A stretch of DNA of 64,000 nt from Oceaniovalibus sp. ACAM 378 (GCF_008085915.1 NZ_VSJK01000002.1:248001-312000), one strand, 5' to 3'; positions 47,226 to 55,886 are shown, counted from the stretch's first letter. The notes: generated from the letters alone by a model not told the origin. Made by a program: numbers and translations.

Positions 47226-48208
47226 GCGCGCCCGAGGGTATCCGCCCGGTCAAACCCGGGTTTCGTTTTGAAAAGTGGGCCCCCGTGATCCTGCTGGCCC
47301 TTGCATCGGTGCTCTACATCGCAATCGCGGTGGCGACGGACCAGACCCAGTATCTGTCGCTGGAAAACCTGATCGCGATTCTTGGCCGTTCCATCGCGCT
47401 GGGCATCACCGCCATCGGTCAGACATTCGTGATCCTTGTGGCCTCAATCGATCTGAGCGTCGCCAGCCTGATTTCGGCCACAGCGGTGCTTGCTTCGGTC
47501 GTGATGGATGGCTCACCGGCGATGATCCTTCCTGCCATCGTCGCCGCCCTTGTCCTTGGCGGATTTGTCGGAGTTCTTAACGGGCTGGTCGTGACCGGGC
47601 TGAAGGTCAATCCGCTGATCGCGACGCTGGGGATGAGCCTGATAATCCAGGGTTGCCTGTCGGCCTTTGTGTCGAATTTCGCGGGTTCGGTGCCGCCCGA
47701 GTTTCAGATCTTTGCCTACGGGCAAATCGCGGGGGTGCCGTTTGCGTTGGTGTTTCTGGTGCTGCTGGCCATTGCCGCCTGGGGGATGCTGCGGTTTACC
47801 AAACTCGGGTCCGATATCTATGCTGTCGGCGGCAACGAAGAAGCGGCGCGTTTTGCCGGGATCAAGACCGGGCGCGTCGTTGTTCTGGCCCATGTGATCT
47901 GTTCGCTCTGTGCCACGGTTGCCGGTCTGTACCTTGCCAGCCGGTTGCGGTCTGGCGCGCCCTGGATCGGGGCCGACGGGGTTTATGACCTTGAAAGCAT
48001 CGCGGTCGTCGTGATCGGCGGCACGGTTCTGGCTGGAGGGCGCGGCGGAGTCTGGGGCACGATGGCGGGTATGATGATCTTTTCGCTCATCGACTCGGTC
48101 TTCAACATTGCCGGGGTCGACAGTTTTGCCAAACAGGTCATGCGCGGGGTGATCATCATCGCGGCTGTCGCCTTTTATGCCCTTCGCTCAAAAAGGATCG
48201 TCGCATGA
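47222..48208 (+). CDS. Sugar ABC transporter permease (RbsC type) 1
   Basis: 328 residues, about 8-10 membrane helices. Signatures: VASIDLSVASLISATAV, LKVNPLIATLGMSLI, YAVGGNEEAARFAGIK and VIGGTVLAGGRGGVWGT, all typical of the BPD_transp_2 family. Overlaps the ATPase gene and the second permease gene by 4 bp each. Having two different RbsC-like permeases implies a heterodimeric membrane channel. Confidence 0.95.
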   Translation: MSAPEGIRPVKPGFRFEKWAPVILLALASVLYIAIAVATDQTQYLSLENLIAILGRSIALGITAIGQTFVILVASIDLSVASLISATAVLASVVMDGSPAMILPAIVAALVLGGFVGVLNGLVVTGLKVNPLIATLGMSLIIQGCLSAFVSNFAGSVPPEFQIFAYGQIAGVPFALVFLVLLAIAAWGMLRFTKLGSDIYAVGGNEEAARFAGIKTGRVVVLAHVICSLCATVAGLYLASRLRSGAPWIGADGVYDLESIAVVVIGGTVLAGGRGGVWGTMAGMMIFSLIDSVFNIAGVDSFAKQVMRGVIIIAAVAFYALRSKRIVA

Positions 48209-49203
48209 CCGGCAAGGCAACAACCCCGTCCGCAACGTCATCGGCGCGCCGGTCGCGCAAACCGTTTGACTTCAATCCCGTCTGGGGATTGCTGGCGGTG
48301 CTGATTGTCGGGATCGTTTTCATGAACCCGGGGTTCATCGAGCCGACGGGCTATATGAACTTCCTCAAACGCGCGGCACCTCTGGCGATTCTTGCGGCGG
48401 GTCAGGTCTTTGTGATCGTTTCGGGCGGGTTCGATCTGTCGGTCGGGTCGCTGATCAGCCTTGTGGTGGTCGGCGCGTCGATGCTGACCAACAATGATCC
48501 CGCGGCGACCTATTGGGTCATCCCGCTGATGCTGGCGATGGGGCTGGGCATTGGGGCGATCAATGGAATGGTCGTCTGCTTCCTGCGGGTGCCATCGCTG
48601 ATTGCCACCCTTGGCATGATGATCACGCTGAACGGTGTGGCCTTCATGTGGTCAGGTGGTGCGCCGCGCGGATACCTCCCCGATTCGTTCCGGTTTTTCG
48701 GGCGCGAGTTGATTCGTGATGTGCCGCTGGTGCGGTTTATTCCGATCTCGGTGATCGTGCTCGTGGTGATTGGTGGACTGCTTGCCTGGGCGATGCACCG
48801 GACCAATCTGGGCCGTCTTCTGCATGCCATCGGTGACAACCCTCTGGCCGCGCGACTGGGCGGCGTGCCGGTCAATCGTGTGCGGATCGCCGCTTTCATG
48901 ATCTCGGGGCTGTCGGCGGCTGTTGCGGGGATCTTGCTGGGTGGCTTTGCCGGTGTGTCGACCGATGTGGGCACCGGATACGAGTTGCAGGCGATCACCG
49001 CCGCCGTTCTGGGCGGTGCGCAGCTTTTGGGTGGGCGCGGCTCTGTGCCCGCTGCCATCGGTGGGGCGCTGGCGCTGACTGCCATCTTCACCCTTTTGAA
49101 CTTCCTCGGCCTGCCGCAACCCGTCCGGCAGGTGGTGCAAGGTCTTATCCTGATCGCAGCCGTCGCGCTTGCGATGCACCGAAGGACACGGACGGGAACC
49201 TGA
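48205..49203 (+). CDS. Sugar ABC transporter permease (RbsC type) 2
   Basis: 332 residues, homologous to the preceding permease: VSGGFDLSVGSLISLVVV, RVPSLIATLGMMITLNG, AIGDNPLAARLGGV and VLGGAQLLGGRGSVPA. The N-terminal 25 residues are Ser/Arg-rich and cytosolic. It should pair with permease 1. The binding-protein gene follows after 50 bp with its own strong ribosome-binding site. Confidence 0.95.
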   Translation: MTGKATTPSATSSARRSRKPFDFNPVWGLLAVLIVGIVFMNPGFIEPTGYMNFLKRAAPLAILAAGQVFVIVSGGFDLSVGSLISLVVVGASMLTNNDPAATYWVIPLMLAMGLGIGAINGMVVCFLRVPSLIATLGMMITLNGVAFMWSGGAPRGYLPDSFRFFGRELIRDVPLVRFIPISVIVLVVIGGLLAWAMHRTNLGRLLHAIGDNPLAARLGGVPVNRVRIAAFMISGLSAAVAGILLGGFAGVSTDVGTGYELQAITAAVLGGAQLLGGRGSVPAAIGGALALTAIFTLLNFLGLPQPVRQVVQGLILIAAVALAMHRRTRTGT

Positions 49204-49253
49204 CAGGCGCCAGGAGCAAGCGCCCATGAACACACCCCAAAGGGAGGAAACCC

Positions 49254-50381
49254 ATGAAACAGGTCATCTTGACGACCACGGCTGCAACCGCGCTGGCGCT
49301 TTGCCTGAGCCCGGTGAATGCCCAGAATTTCAACGATCCGGATGAGTTTGCCAAACAGCAAGAGCAACTGTCCGCCCCACCCAACGGTCCCGAAGGCCAG
49401 CCCTGGCTGCAGTATATCGGCGACAGCATGACCACAGCCCCCGGTCTGGGCGGCGGAGAGCCGGCGACCGTCTGCTTTTCCAACGCAGCGGTAAACAACC
49501 CCTGGCGCGTGGTCGGCTTTACCAACATGACCGAAGAGGCAAAGCTGCACGACTCCATCGGCGAATTCATCCACGTGGATGCCGAAGGGTCGGACGACAA
49601 GCAGATCGCCGACATCAATGACCTGATCGCGGGCGGCAAATGCGATGTGATGATCGTATCGCCCAACACGACCGCAGCTTTGACGCCCGCCGTTGAAAAG
49701 GCTTGCGCCGCGATGCCGGTCATTGTGTTTGACCGTGGCGTGAATACGGATTGCCCGGTGACTTTCGTGCATCCGGTCGGCGGTTATGGTTTTGGCATTC
49801 AGGGCGCCGAGTTCATCAAAGGCAATGTGGACGAAGGTTCCAACGTGCTGATGCTCCGCATCTTGCCGGGTGTCGACGTGCTGGAAACCCGCTATTCCGC
49901 CGGACGTCGCATTCTTGACGAAGCCGGAATGAATGTCGTCGGGGTCGAATTCACCGATGGTGACAATGCCAAGACCAAATCCATCGTCGAAGACTATCTC
50001 ATGCGCGGCAAGATCGATGCCGTCTGGATGGATGCCGGCGCCACCGCCGTTGCCGCGATCGAGGCCTTCGAGGATTCGGGTTTTGAAATCCCCGTATTCG
50101 TCGGCGAAGATCAGCAGGATTTCCTGCGCAAGTGGCAGGACGAAGGCATGACGGCCATCGCGCCGACCTATCCGACCTATCAGTGGCGCACGGCTGTGAT
50201 CGCCGCCGCGCGGGTCATCGAAGGTGGCGAAGTCCCGGCGCCCGAGTGGGTTCTGCCGCAACCGGCAATCACTCAGGACACTCTGGCAGAATTCGCGAAT
50301 CCGGCCATGCCGCCGCTGCACTATTCCATGTGTGGCTGCGAAAGCATGGACAACTACCCCCAGGCATGGGGCGCAAAGTAA
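49254..50381 (+). CDS. Sugar ABC transporter substrate-binding protein
   Basis: 375 residues with a signal peptide (cleavage about residue 23, PVNAQ). Periplasmic-binding-protein type 1 fold of the RbsB class: VVGFTNMTEE, DIIN-type stretch IADINDLIAGGKCDVMIVSP, and VFDRGVNTDCPVTFV. Several cysteines (in VEKACAAM, TDCPV, SMCGCES) could form disulfides in the periplasm. AGGGAGGAA precedes the ATG, consistent with higher expression than the permeases. The bound sugar cannot be deduced. Confidence 0.94.
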   Translation: MKQVILTTTAATALALCLSPVNAQNFNDPDEFAKQQEQLSAPPNGPEGQPWLQYIGDSMTTAPGLGGGEPATVCFSNAAVNNPWRVVGFTNMTEEAKLHDSIGEFIHVDAEGSDDKQIADINDLIAGGKCDVMIVSPNTTAALTPAVEKACAAMPVIVFDRGVNTDCPVTFVHPVGGYGFGIQGAEFIKGNVDEGSNVLMLRILPGVDVLETRYSAGRRILDEAGMNVVGVEFTDGDNAKTKSIVEDYLMRGKIDAVWMDAGATAVAAIEAFEDSGFEIPVFVGEDQQDFLRKWQDEGMTAIAPTYPTYQWRTAVIAAARVIEGGEVPAPEWVLPQPAITQDTLAEFANPAMPPLHYSMCGCESMDNYPQAWGAK

Positions 50382-50417
50382 GGCTCACCCGGCAGGGGCA
50401 ACCCGGCTGAAACGGTG

Positions 50418-50442
50418 CGGGCGGCAGTATCACTGCCGCCCG
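50418..50442 (+). terminator. Hairpin terminator of the sugar operon
   Basis: CGGGCGGCAGT (50418-50428) and ACTGCCGCCCG (50432-50442) form a perfect 11-bp stem with a 3-nt loop, 37 bp after the binding-protein stop. Only a short TT follows, so termination may need help, but the position fits the operon end. Confidence 0.7.
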
Positions 50443-50482
50443 TTCCGCATTCTGAATTACCGGATACTTTGACGGAACCCTG

Positions 50483-50709
50483 TCAGGTGCCGTCGATCAC
50501 CTGTTCGAAATCCTCAGCCCGGGCAAAGGCGGTGGTTGCCGAACGTCCGAACTTTGTCGGCTGGCCAACAGAAAGCTGTGCGCAGACCGCTGCATTGCGG
50601 CCTTTTTCACGGCAATCTTGGACGGGTCAAAATCCATCACCCTGCCGTCAGTGTCGATTCCTGAACATCCGAGAAACGCGAAATCATTGCAGTTGCCGGG
50701 ACTGAACAC
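50483..50709 (-). pseudogene. Frameshifted 3' remnant of a DeoR-family regulator
   Basis: The minus strand first encodes DFAFLGCSGIDTDG, DFDPSKIAVKKAAM and SFLLA, the C-terminal sensor-domain pattern of DeoR-family sugar regulators. Around 50570 the frame breaks; a different frame then continues with TKFGRSATTAFARAEDFEQ to a stop at 50483-50485. About 75 of roughly 250 residues remain and no helix-turn-helix is left. It lies beside the sugar operon end and may be what is left of a former regulator of that or another sugar locus. Confidence 0.75.
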
Positions 50710-51489
50710 TTAAAAAAGCAGAGATGGCGCGGCGTTCAAGCGTTGCGCCACTTTGTGAACGGAAGGAATGGCCCGGTATTCGGGTGATTCGTGCAAATGG
50801 CGATTCGAGCGAACATTCGTAAATCCCTTAAAAATAAGTTAAAAAACTGAATTGTTTGTTTGAATCTTTTCGGCGCTCGCGCCGGTATTTCGCCCCTAGG
50901 TTGAATTGATGATCCGTTAACGCTGGTGACCCAAGGTCAGCTTACCGGATATCGGCAATACGGGAAGTAACACGATGATCGCGGCGGCACGTTCCTGTTC
51001 CAATCGCCGTCGCAATGGTCATCGCCCTTCGAAAGCTGTGTCCTGTACCAAAGTCAGACTTGCTGCTTTGCAGGCTGGCACACGTTCTGTCCGCTTTTGG
51101 TCCATTCATTGCGGGCGTGTTGACAGTGACGTCCATCGGGAGGCCCGATTTCACGGGCAATACGGCATTTCCGCCGTGCCCCGGTGCTCCGGCTGTCCGT
51201 CCCGACCGGACGGGCAGCCGATAACTTCCCGGCAAAGCCACAGTCACGCCGAATTCCGTAATCCCGTGCGGACGGGCGCGATGTGACGGTCTTGCCGGGC
51301 AAGGAAAGCTGGCACCCTTCCCAGGGCCTCCCCGCCGATGCGCCATTGCGCGGGCAGGGTGTCGGCCACCTTGCACCGAATCGCACACCTGCTACTGTTT
51401 TTATTGGGTTGGACCGGACGGCCCGCACCGGGCGACCGCCAGCCCCGTGGAACAGGATTGGTGCGATAGAGGTGGCGGAACAAACGCGG
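50710..51489. other. 780-bp region upstream of the SARP-like gene, no gene recognised
   Basis: An AT-rich patch (50815-50870) stands out from the GC-rich background and holds a TTAA-N7-TTAA motif. Between 50940 and 51489 several short frames are open on both strands, but none has a recognisable domain. The SARP reading frame itself is open back to GTG 51283, so the true start could lie upstream of the one chosen. Confidence 0.5.
50828..50842 (+). promoter_or_regulatory. CtrA-consensus-like site
   Basis: TTAA, seven bases, TTAA (50828-50842) matches the core CtrA motif TTAA-N7-TTAA(C). It lies in an AT-rich patch, where chance matches are more frequent, and more than 400 bp from the earliest possible start of the SARP-like gene, so its role is speculative. 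Confidence 0.35.
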
Positions 51490-53223
51490 ATGACCCCCGA
51501 ACGTTCTCCGGGCGGTCTCGTTTACCTTCTGGGGCCGCTGCGGGTGCAGACGGCCGATGGGCGCGATTGCACGCCTGCCGGAGTGTTGCGCAAGGCGCTG
51601 TTTGCGGTTCTGGCCCTGTCCGAGCGCGGCAGCCGGTCACGGGTGACTCTGCAGGATATGTTCTGGGGCGCGCACCCGGGTGCACGCGCCGCCGGTTCGT
51701 TGCGGACGGCTTTGTCGACACTGAAATCCGAACTGGCGCCACTGGGCGATGACATCCTGCGGATTGATCCGCAATCGGTCAGCCTGAACTGCGCGGCTTT
51801 GTGGATTGACACGGTTGCCTATCGCAATCAAGAGGTCCCGTTGCCGGGATCAGGGCGGATGCCCGACCTGCTGGAAGGGATCGATCTGGGGGGCGCCGAT
51901 CGCGAAGTCTTCGAAGACTGGCTGCGTGTGGAGCGCAGCGCATGGGATGATTTCGTCGATCAGGCCGAAACCGTACCCGTCCGCCCAAAGCTGCCGGCCG
52001 AGGTTACGAAACATCACGTCATCACACCGGATCAAGAGCCCCGGGTGCAGGTAAAACTGCCAGAGGCGCGGATTGGACTGGGGTTGCTGATGGTGGTCGG
52101 TGACGGGATCACCCCAAATCTGGAACAGCAATGCGACGACGTGCTGGATGCCATCGGCGCCAGCGCCCGAGAGTTGTGCGGCGCCGACATCTATGACTAT
52201 CGCGACGGTATCCGCCATGGTTTTACCGATCCGGCCGGGCGGGGGGCCGCGCATCTGTTGCAGCTTCATGTCCGCACGCAGGGTGAAAGCGTCCGATTGA
52301 CCCTGAAAGTGATCGAGACCGCGACCCGGCGCTCGCTTTGGGATCAACGGGTCGTCTGTGACAGCGCCGAAATGGTTGAGGTGCACGAGCCGAAGGTGGC
52401 TGAATTCATCAGCCGGGCCATCGAACAACTGGCGGTCAGCATCCTGCCCAACGCCGACCTGTCGCGCAGCGCTCTGCACGCGCCCTATCAATCGCTGAAC
52501 ATGATGTTCACCCTGTCACCGGATGCGCTGGAGCGGGCCGGGCTGTTGTTGCAGTCGGCCTGGGACGAAACCGGTGATCCGGTGCATCTGGGCCTGCTGT
52601 GTTATCTTGAGACCTTCCATGTGGGCGAAAGCTGGGGCCATGCCGTCGCGCGCAGTGCCGATGTGACCGCGCTGACCCGGGAAGGTCTGAATGCCGGAGC
52701 GTTCAACGGATTGTTTCTGACGACGGCGGGCTATGCGCTGTTTTATCTCACGGACGAAAACGAACTGGCGGGCGATCTGCTGACCCGTGCGGTCGAAGTC
52801 GCACCGGCACAGGCGTTGGCCTGGGATCATCTGGCGCTGTTCCAGAACGCGCGGGGCAATCACGCCGCTGCCCGTCTTGCCGCCGGGCGGGCGATGGCGC
52901 TGGGTCGGTTCAGCCCGCTGCGCTATGCCTATGACACCACATTGTCGATGGTGGCCCATGCCGAGGGCGATCTGGACGCCGCCGTGCAATATGGCCGCCG
53001 TGCGCTGGCGCGAAAGCCAGAGTTTTCGGCCGCGCTGCGCTATGTGACCGCCGGGCTGGGTCTGATGGGGCGGCGGGCCGAGGCTGAACAGATGGCACAG
53101 CGTATTCTGCGGCTGGACCCGGACTTTACCACCCTTCGCAGTACTCAGGGATTGCTGAAACTGGCGAATGCCGGTGTGCCCGAAGAATTGCGAAAGGGTT
53201 TGATAATGGCCGGATTGCCGTAA
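51490..53223 (+). CDS. SARP-like transcriptional regulator with TPR-type C-terminus
   Basis: 577 residues. The first 105 residues look like the winged-helix DNA-binding domain of SARP/OmpR-type activators: VYLLGPLRVQTADG, GVLRKALFAVLALSERG, and AAGSLRTALSTLKSEL for the recognition helix. A central domain (about 180-310) resembles the alpha/beta domain found in CadC- or adenylate-cyclase-type regulators. The C-terminal 250 residues are helical and TPR-like (AWDHLALFQNARGNHAAARLA; DLDAAVQYGRRALARKP). The start is uncertain: ATG 51490 sits right before the DNA-binding domain, and GTG 51472 or 51283 are alternatives. The PAP2/haloperoxidase gene follows 29 bp downstream, so it may be autoregulated and control that gene. 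Confidence 0.75.
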   Translation: MTPERSPGGLVYLLGPLRVQTADGRDCTPAGVLRKALFAVLALSERGSRSRVTLQDMFWGAHPGARAAGSLRTALSTLKSELAPLGDDILRIDPQSVSLNCAALWIDTVAYRNQEVPLPGSGRMPDLLEGIDLGGADREVFEDWLRVERSAWDDFVDQAETVPVRPKLPAEVTKHHVITPDQEPRVQVKLPEARIGLGLLMVVGDGITPNLEQQCDDVLDAIGASARELCGADIYDYRDGIRHGFTDPAGRGAAHLLQLHVRTQGESVRLTLKVIETATRRSLWDQRVVCDSAEMVEVHEPKVAEFISRAIEQLAVSILPNADLSRSALHAPYQSLNMMFTLSPDALERAGLLLQSAWDETGDPVHLGLLCYLETFHVGESWGHAVARSADVTALTREGLNAGAFNGLFLTTAGYALFYLTDENELAGDLLTRAVEVAPAQALAWDHLALFQNARGNHAAARLAAGRAMALGRFSPLRYAYDTTLSMVAHAEGDLDAAVQYGRRALARKPEFSAALRYVTAGLGLMGRRAEAEQMAQRILRLDPDFTTLRSTQGLLKLANAGVPEELRKGLIMAGLP

Positions 53224-53252
53224 GGTAAGACCACAATGGAAACGGGGAGTGA

Positions 53253-54242
53253 ATGACCATGACCGAAACCAGAGATTTTGACCTTTCGATCCTGCAACGC
53301 TGGAGGTTGCGGGTTCGGGCCGACACAATCACGCTGGATTCGGTTCCGGCCATGGCCGATGCGCCAATCGGGCAAATGGGGGCGACGCAACCCGGCGCTG
53401 CACAGATGACCGCCTCGCAATTGGCCCTGTCACGCAGCGCGGCGGCATCGCCCCTGTCGTTCATGGGAGTGCTGAACCGCGGCAACCGTGGAAATCGGGG
53501 CAACCGTGGCAACAGAGGGAATCGTGGGAATCGTGGGAACCGGGGCAACAGGGGCAATCGCGGCAACCGGGGAAGCAGCGATTCATTGGATGCCGCGTTC
53601 TACAGCATGCTTGCCCCCTGGCAGGAGCGTGAAAAGCTGCACGATCTGCGCCCGCTCTGGATCGACTTGCCGCTGGCCCCACCGCCGTCGCGCGCCGAAC
53701 TCCGCACTGAAATTCCACATATGTTCAAACTTCAGGCCGCGCTGAAAACCGAGGCCGAGGCGGGCCGCCGCGACGAAATCCTGACCGAGCGTGATCTTGA
53801 ACTGTCGTCCTATCTTGCCCCCTTGGGGATCAACGGCGACACCGGGTTTCACCAGACCATGCGCCTGTTCGTGTTGGTTGCGGGCCTGTGTGAAGAAATC
53901 GGGTTGCGCTACAAGGATCGGTGGCACGCGATCCGGCCCAACATGCTGGAGCCGTCGCTGCGTCCGTTCATCCCGAACCCCGCGCATCCGTCCTATCCTT
54001 CGAACCATGCGTTCCAATCGATGGCCATCGCGCAGATCTTCGCCCGCGCGGTGCCCGAACACCCGGGCAACCCCGAACTGTTCCGTCGCGCAATGCGGAT
54101 CGCGCACAACCGCGAATGGGCCGGAATACATTTTCCGTCCGATACCCGTGCGGGGTTCGATCTGGCGCGGCTGTTCCTGCCGGTGCTGGAACAGGTGGTT
54201 GCAGAACAGATGATCCGAACCAGCGAAGAATGGCGCGACTGA
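53253..54242 (+). CDS. PAP2/vanadium-haloperoxidase superfamily protein with Asn-Arg-Gly repeats
   Basis: 329 residues, no signal peptide or clear membrane helix. Residues 75-107 are eleven perfect NRG tripeptides. The C-terminal half carries the acid phosphatase/haloperoxidase triad of motifs: Lys221 with Arg228-Pro229 (KDRWHAIRP), PSNH at 249-252 (Gly of the usual PSGH replaced by Asn), and Arg287, His293 and Asp297 (REWAGIHFPSD). These residues bind phosphate or vanadate. The soluble form, helical lead-in and PSNH fit vanadium-dependent haloperoxidase relatives, but phosphatase activity is equally possible. ATG 53259 is an alternative start nearer optimal spacing from GGGGAG. Next gene 14 bp downstream. 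Confidence 0.82.
   Translation: MTMTETRDFDLSILQRWRLRVRADTITLDSVPAMADAPIGQMGATQPGAAQMTASQLALSRSAAASPLSFMGVLNRGNRGNRGNRGNRGNRGNRGNRGNRGNRGNRGSSDSLDAAFYSMLAPWQEREKLHDLRPLWIDLPLAPPPSRAELRTEIPHMFKLQAALKTEAEAGRRDEILTERDLELSSYLAPLGINGDTGFHQTMRLFVLVAGLCEEIGLRYKDRWHAIRPNMLEPSLRPFIPNPAHPSYPSNHAFQSMAIAQIFARAVPEHPGNPELFRRAMRIAHNREWAGIHFPSDTRAGFDLARLFLPVLEQVVAEQMIRTSEEWRD
53475..53573 (+). repeat. Eleven tandem 9-bp units encoding Asn-Arg-Gly
   Basis: 99 bp of in-frame 9-bp units, each Asn-Arg-Gly with no amino-acid deviation. Codons vary: Asn uses AAC and AAT; Arg uses CGC, CGT, CGG, AGA and AGG; Gly uses GGC, GGA and GGG. Synonymous drift with an invariant peptide suggests selection on the protein and not a fresh slippage expansion. 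Confidence 0.95.
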
Positions 54243-54256
54243 AAGAGGGCACAGAT

Positions 54257-55750
54257 ATGACAAGCACAACCGGGAATTCCGCAGGGAGCGAGCCGCGCCA
54301 CGGCGGCAGCTATCCCGAGTATCACGCGCTCTGGCATCTTGAGAGGTTGGGCGTCGTCACCGATCTTCACCGATTTGCCAGTCCCGATGCCTGGAATGCG
54401 GTTCAAAGCGGCGGGCGCAAGACCCGGGTGGCGCTGATCGACACGTCGGTCGACTGGACCCACCCCTGTCTTGCCCCCGCGATCGACCGGGCGCGGATGA
54501 TCGATCTCGCGGCGCGCGATTTCGGCGTTTTCACTGTGCCACAAGACGATTTGACCGGGGCTGAGGCTCCGGCGCGGGCCGAAGTGATCGCCGCGGCCGC
54601 CGCCGGGGCGGGGCAGGGCGATGCCCTGCGCGACCGGTTCCTACGCGATCTGGGGCGGGCGCATGAGACACAGGACGGTTACCGCGCGGCGGCGTCCAGC
54701 GCGTTTTCGGGTCATGGCACTTCGATGGCCGGGCTGATCGGCGCGCGTCCGGTTGATAACGTCTGGCTGCACCGTCCAGCGCGCCTGTCGCCCGATCCAC
54801 GCGAGGCGGGTGAAACCGGTGCCGCGCTGCCCTATGCCGGGATCGATCCGTTCTGCGAGATTGTGCCGATTTCGACATCCGCCCTGCCGTTCCCGGACCA
54901 AATGTGCGCCGCGCTGATCTATGCTGATCTGATCGGCGCGGATGTGATTGCGTTCGCCGCCTCGATTCCCGACCCGACTTTGGCCGGGGTGGCCATGGTC
55001 GACGCCGAGCCGCCAGCCACTGGCAAGGTGCCGGCCGGCCAGACTGCCATGGGGGACGAGGCGTTGCCGTCCGATCCGGACTTGCTGACGCGCTGGACCG
55101 AACTGAAGGCGCTGATCCTTGATGTGTCCCAGCGTCGGCTGATCCTTTGTGCGGCAGGCAATGCGGCGGATGGGATGCTGTCCTATCCGGCCAATCTGGC
55201 AGCGGACGACAATGGTATCGTTGCCGTGGGTGCCTGTACTTCGGATGGGAGGCGCGCCGGATATTCCGCTGGCGGGGACAGCCATCATCCGGTGACGTTG
55301 TTCGCGCTGTCGGGGGACGGGCCGGTGGCCGATCGCGATCTTTACCGGCTGGACCCGTTCGCGGAGCTGCCCGGCACCGATGCGCGCCGGCTGTTTGACC
55401 GGGCAGGCGCACAGATGATGGCCGTCGAAACCCTGATCTCGACAGATGTGGCGGGGCGTCCGGGGTATTCCACCTCGCCCTATGCAAAGGTCTGGCGCGA
55501 CACGCCGGGGCCGGATGGCGCGCCGGTGGCCTATGAGTTCACCAGCTTCTTTTGCGAATTCTCGGGCACCTCGGCGGCAACCGCTGTGGCGACGGGCCTG
55601 ATCGCGTTAGGGTTTTCTACCGGGCGATTAACTCGCGCGACTGCGCCGTCGGAAATCAAGGCCGCGCTGGTCGGCGGGCGGGATTACGACGGGGAAAAGG
55701 GCGAACCGGCGCTGACATGGCGCAACATGGGCGCTGATTCGGGCGGCTGA
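54257..55750 (+). CDS. S8-family subtilisin-like serine protease
   Basis: 497 residues. Complete catalytic set: Asp62 (ALIDTSVDW), His153 (SGHGTSMAGL), oxyanion Asn302 (CAAGNAADG) and Ser439 (FSGTSAATAVATG). There is no signal peptide and no obvious I9 propeptide, so it is probably cytosolic. An insertion of about 90 residues separates the Asp and His motifs. Start ATG 54257 follows GAAAGAGGG; the open frame extends upstream inside the PAP2 gene. With 14 bp to that gene, co-translation is likely. Cytosolic S8 proteases of this size occur in RiPP maturation and in regulated-cleavage systems; the substrate is unknown, and a repeat-bearing neighbour is an obvious candidate. Confidence 0.9.
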   Translation: MTSTTGNSAGSEPRHGGSYPEYHALWHLERLGVVTDLHRFASPDAWNAVQSGGRKTRVALIDTSVDWTHPCLAPAIDRARMIDLAARDFGVFTVPQDDLTGAEAPARAEVIAAAAAGAGQGDALRDRFLRDLGRAHETQDGYRAAASSAFSGHGTSMAGLIGARPVDNVWLHRPARLSPDPREAGETGAALPYAGIDPFCEIVPISTSALPFPDQMCAALIYADLIGADVIAFAASIPDPTLAGVAMVDAEPPATGKVPAGQTAMGDEALPSDPDLLTRWTELKALILDVSQRRLILCAAGNAADGMLSYPANLAADDNGIVAVGACTSDGRRAGYSAGGDSHHPVTLFALSGDGPVADRDLYRLDPFAELPGTDARRLFDRAGAQMMAVETLISTDVAGRPGYSTSPYAKVWRDTPGPDGAPVAYEFTSFFCEFSGTSAATAVATGLIALGFSTGRLTRATAPSEIKAALVGGRDYDGEKGEPALTWRNMGADSGG

Positions 55751-55886
55751 CCACAACCCATGGGGCCTTGTGGGTTTGCTGCAACGCCCCGGGTTTCCAG
55801 CCGCAACCGGTGCCTGAATAATAGGCGGAAAGATGCTCGTCTGCTAAGTTGCTATCAATAATAAACGATTGGCAGGTTTGAGCAGG

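Noticed and set aside
48510-50321. 603-codon open frame on the minus strand
   Set aside because: It is antisense to a secure permease and binding-protein gene, has Pro/Arg-rich low-complexity composition, and matches no domain; typical of GC-rich genomes.
50975-51286. 103-codon plus-strand open frame upstream of the SARP-like gene
   Set aside because: Arg/Ser-rich with no recognisable domain or ribosome-binding site; could be a small gene but unsupported. It was considered as a peptide precursor and no leader/core pattern was seen.
53475-53573. CRISPR-like or minisatellite repeat
   Set aside because: Units are 9 bp, in frame, without spacers, and encode an invariant tripeptide; this is a coding repeat.
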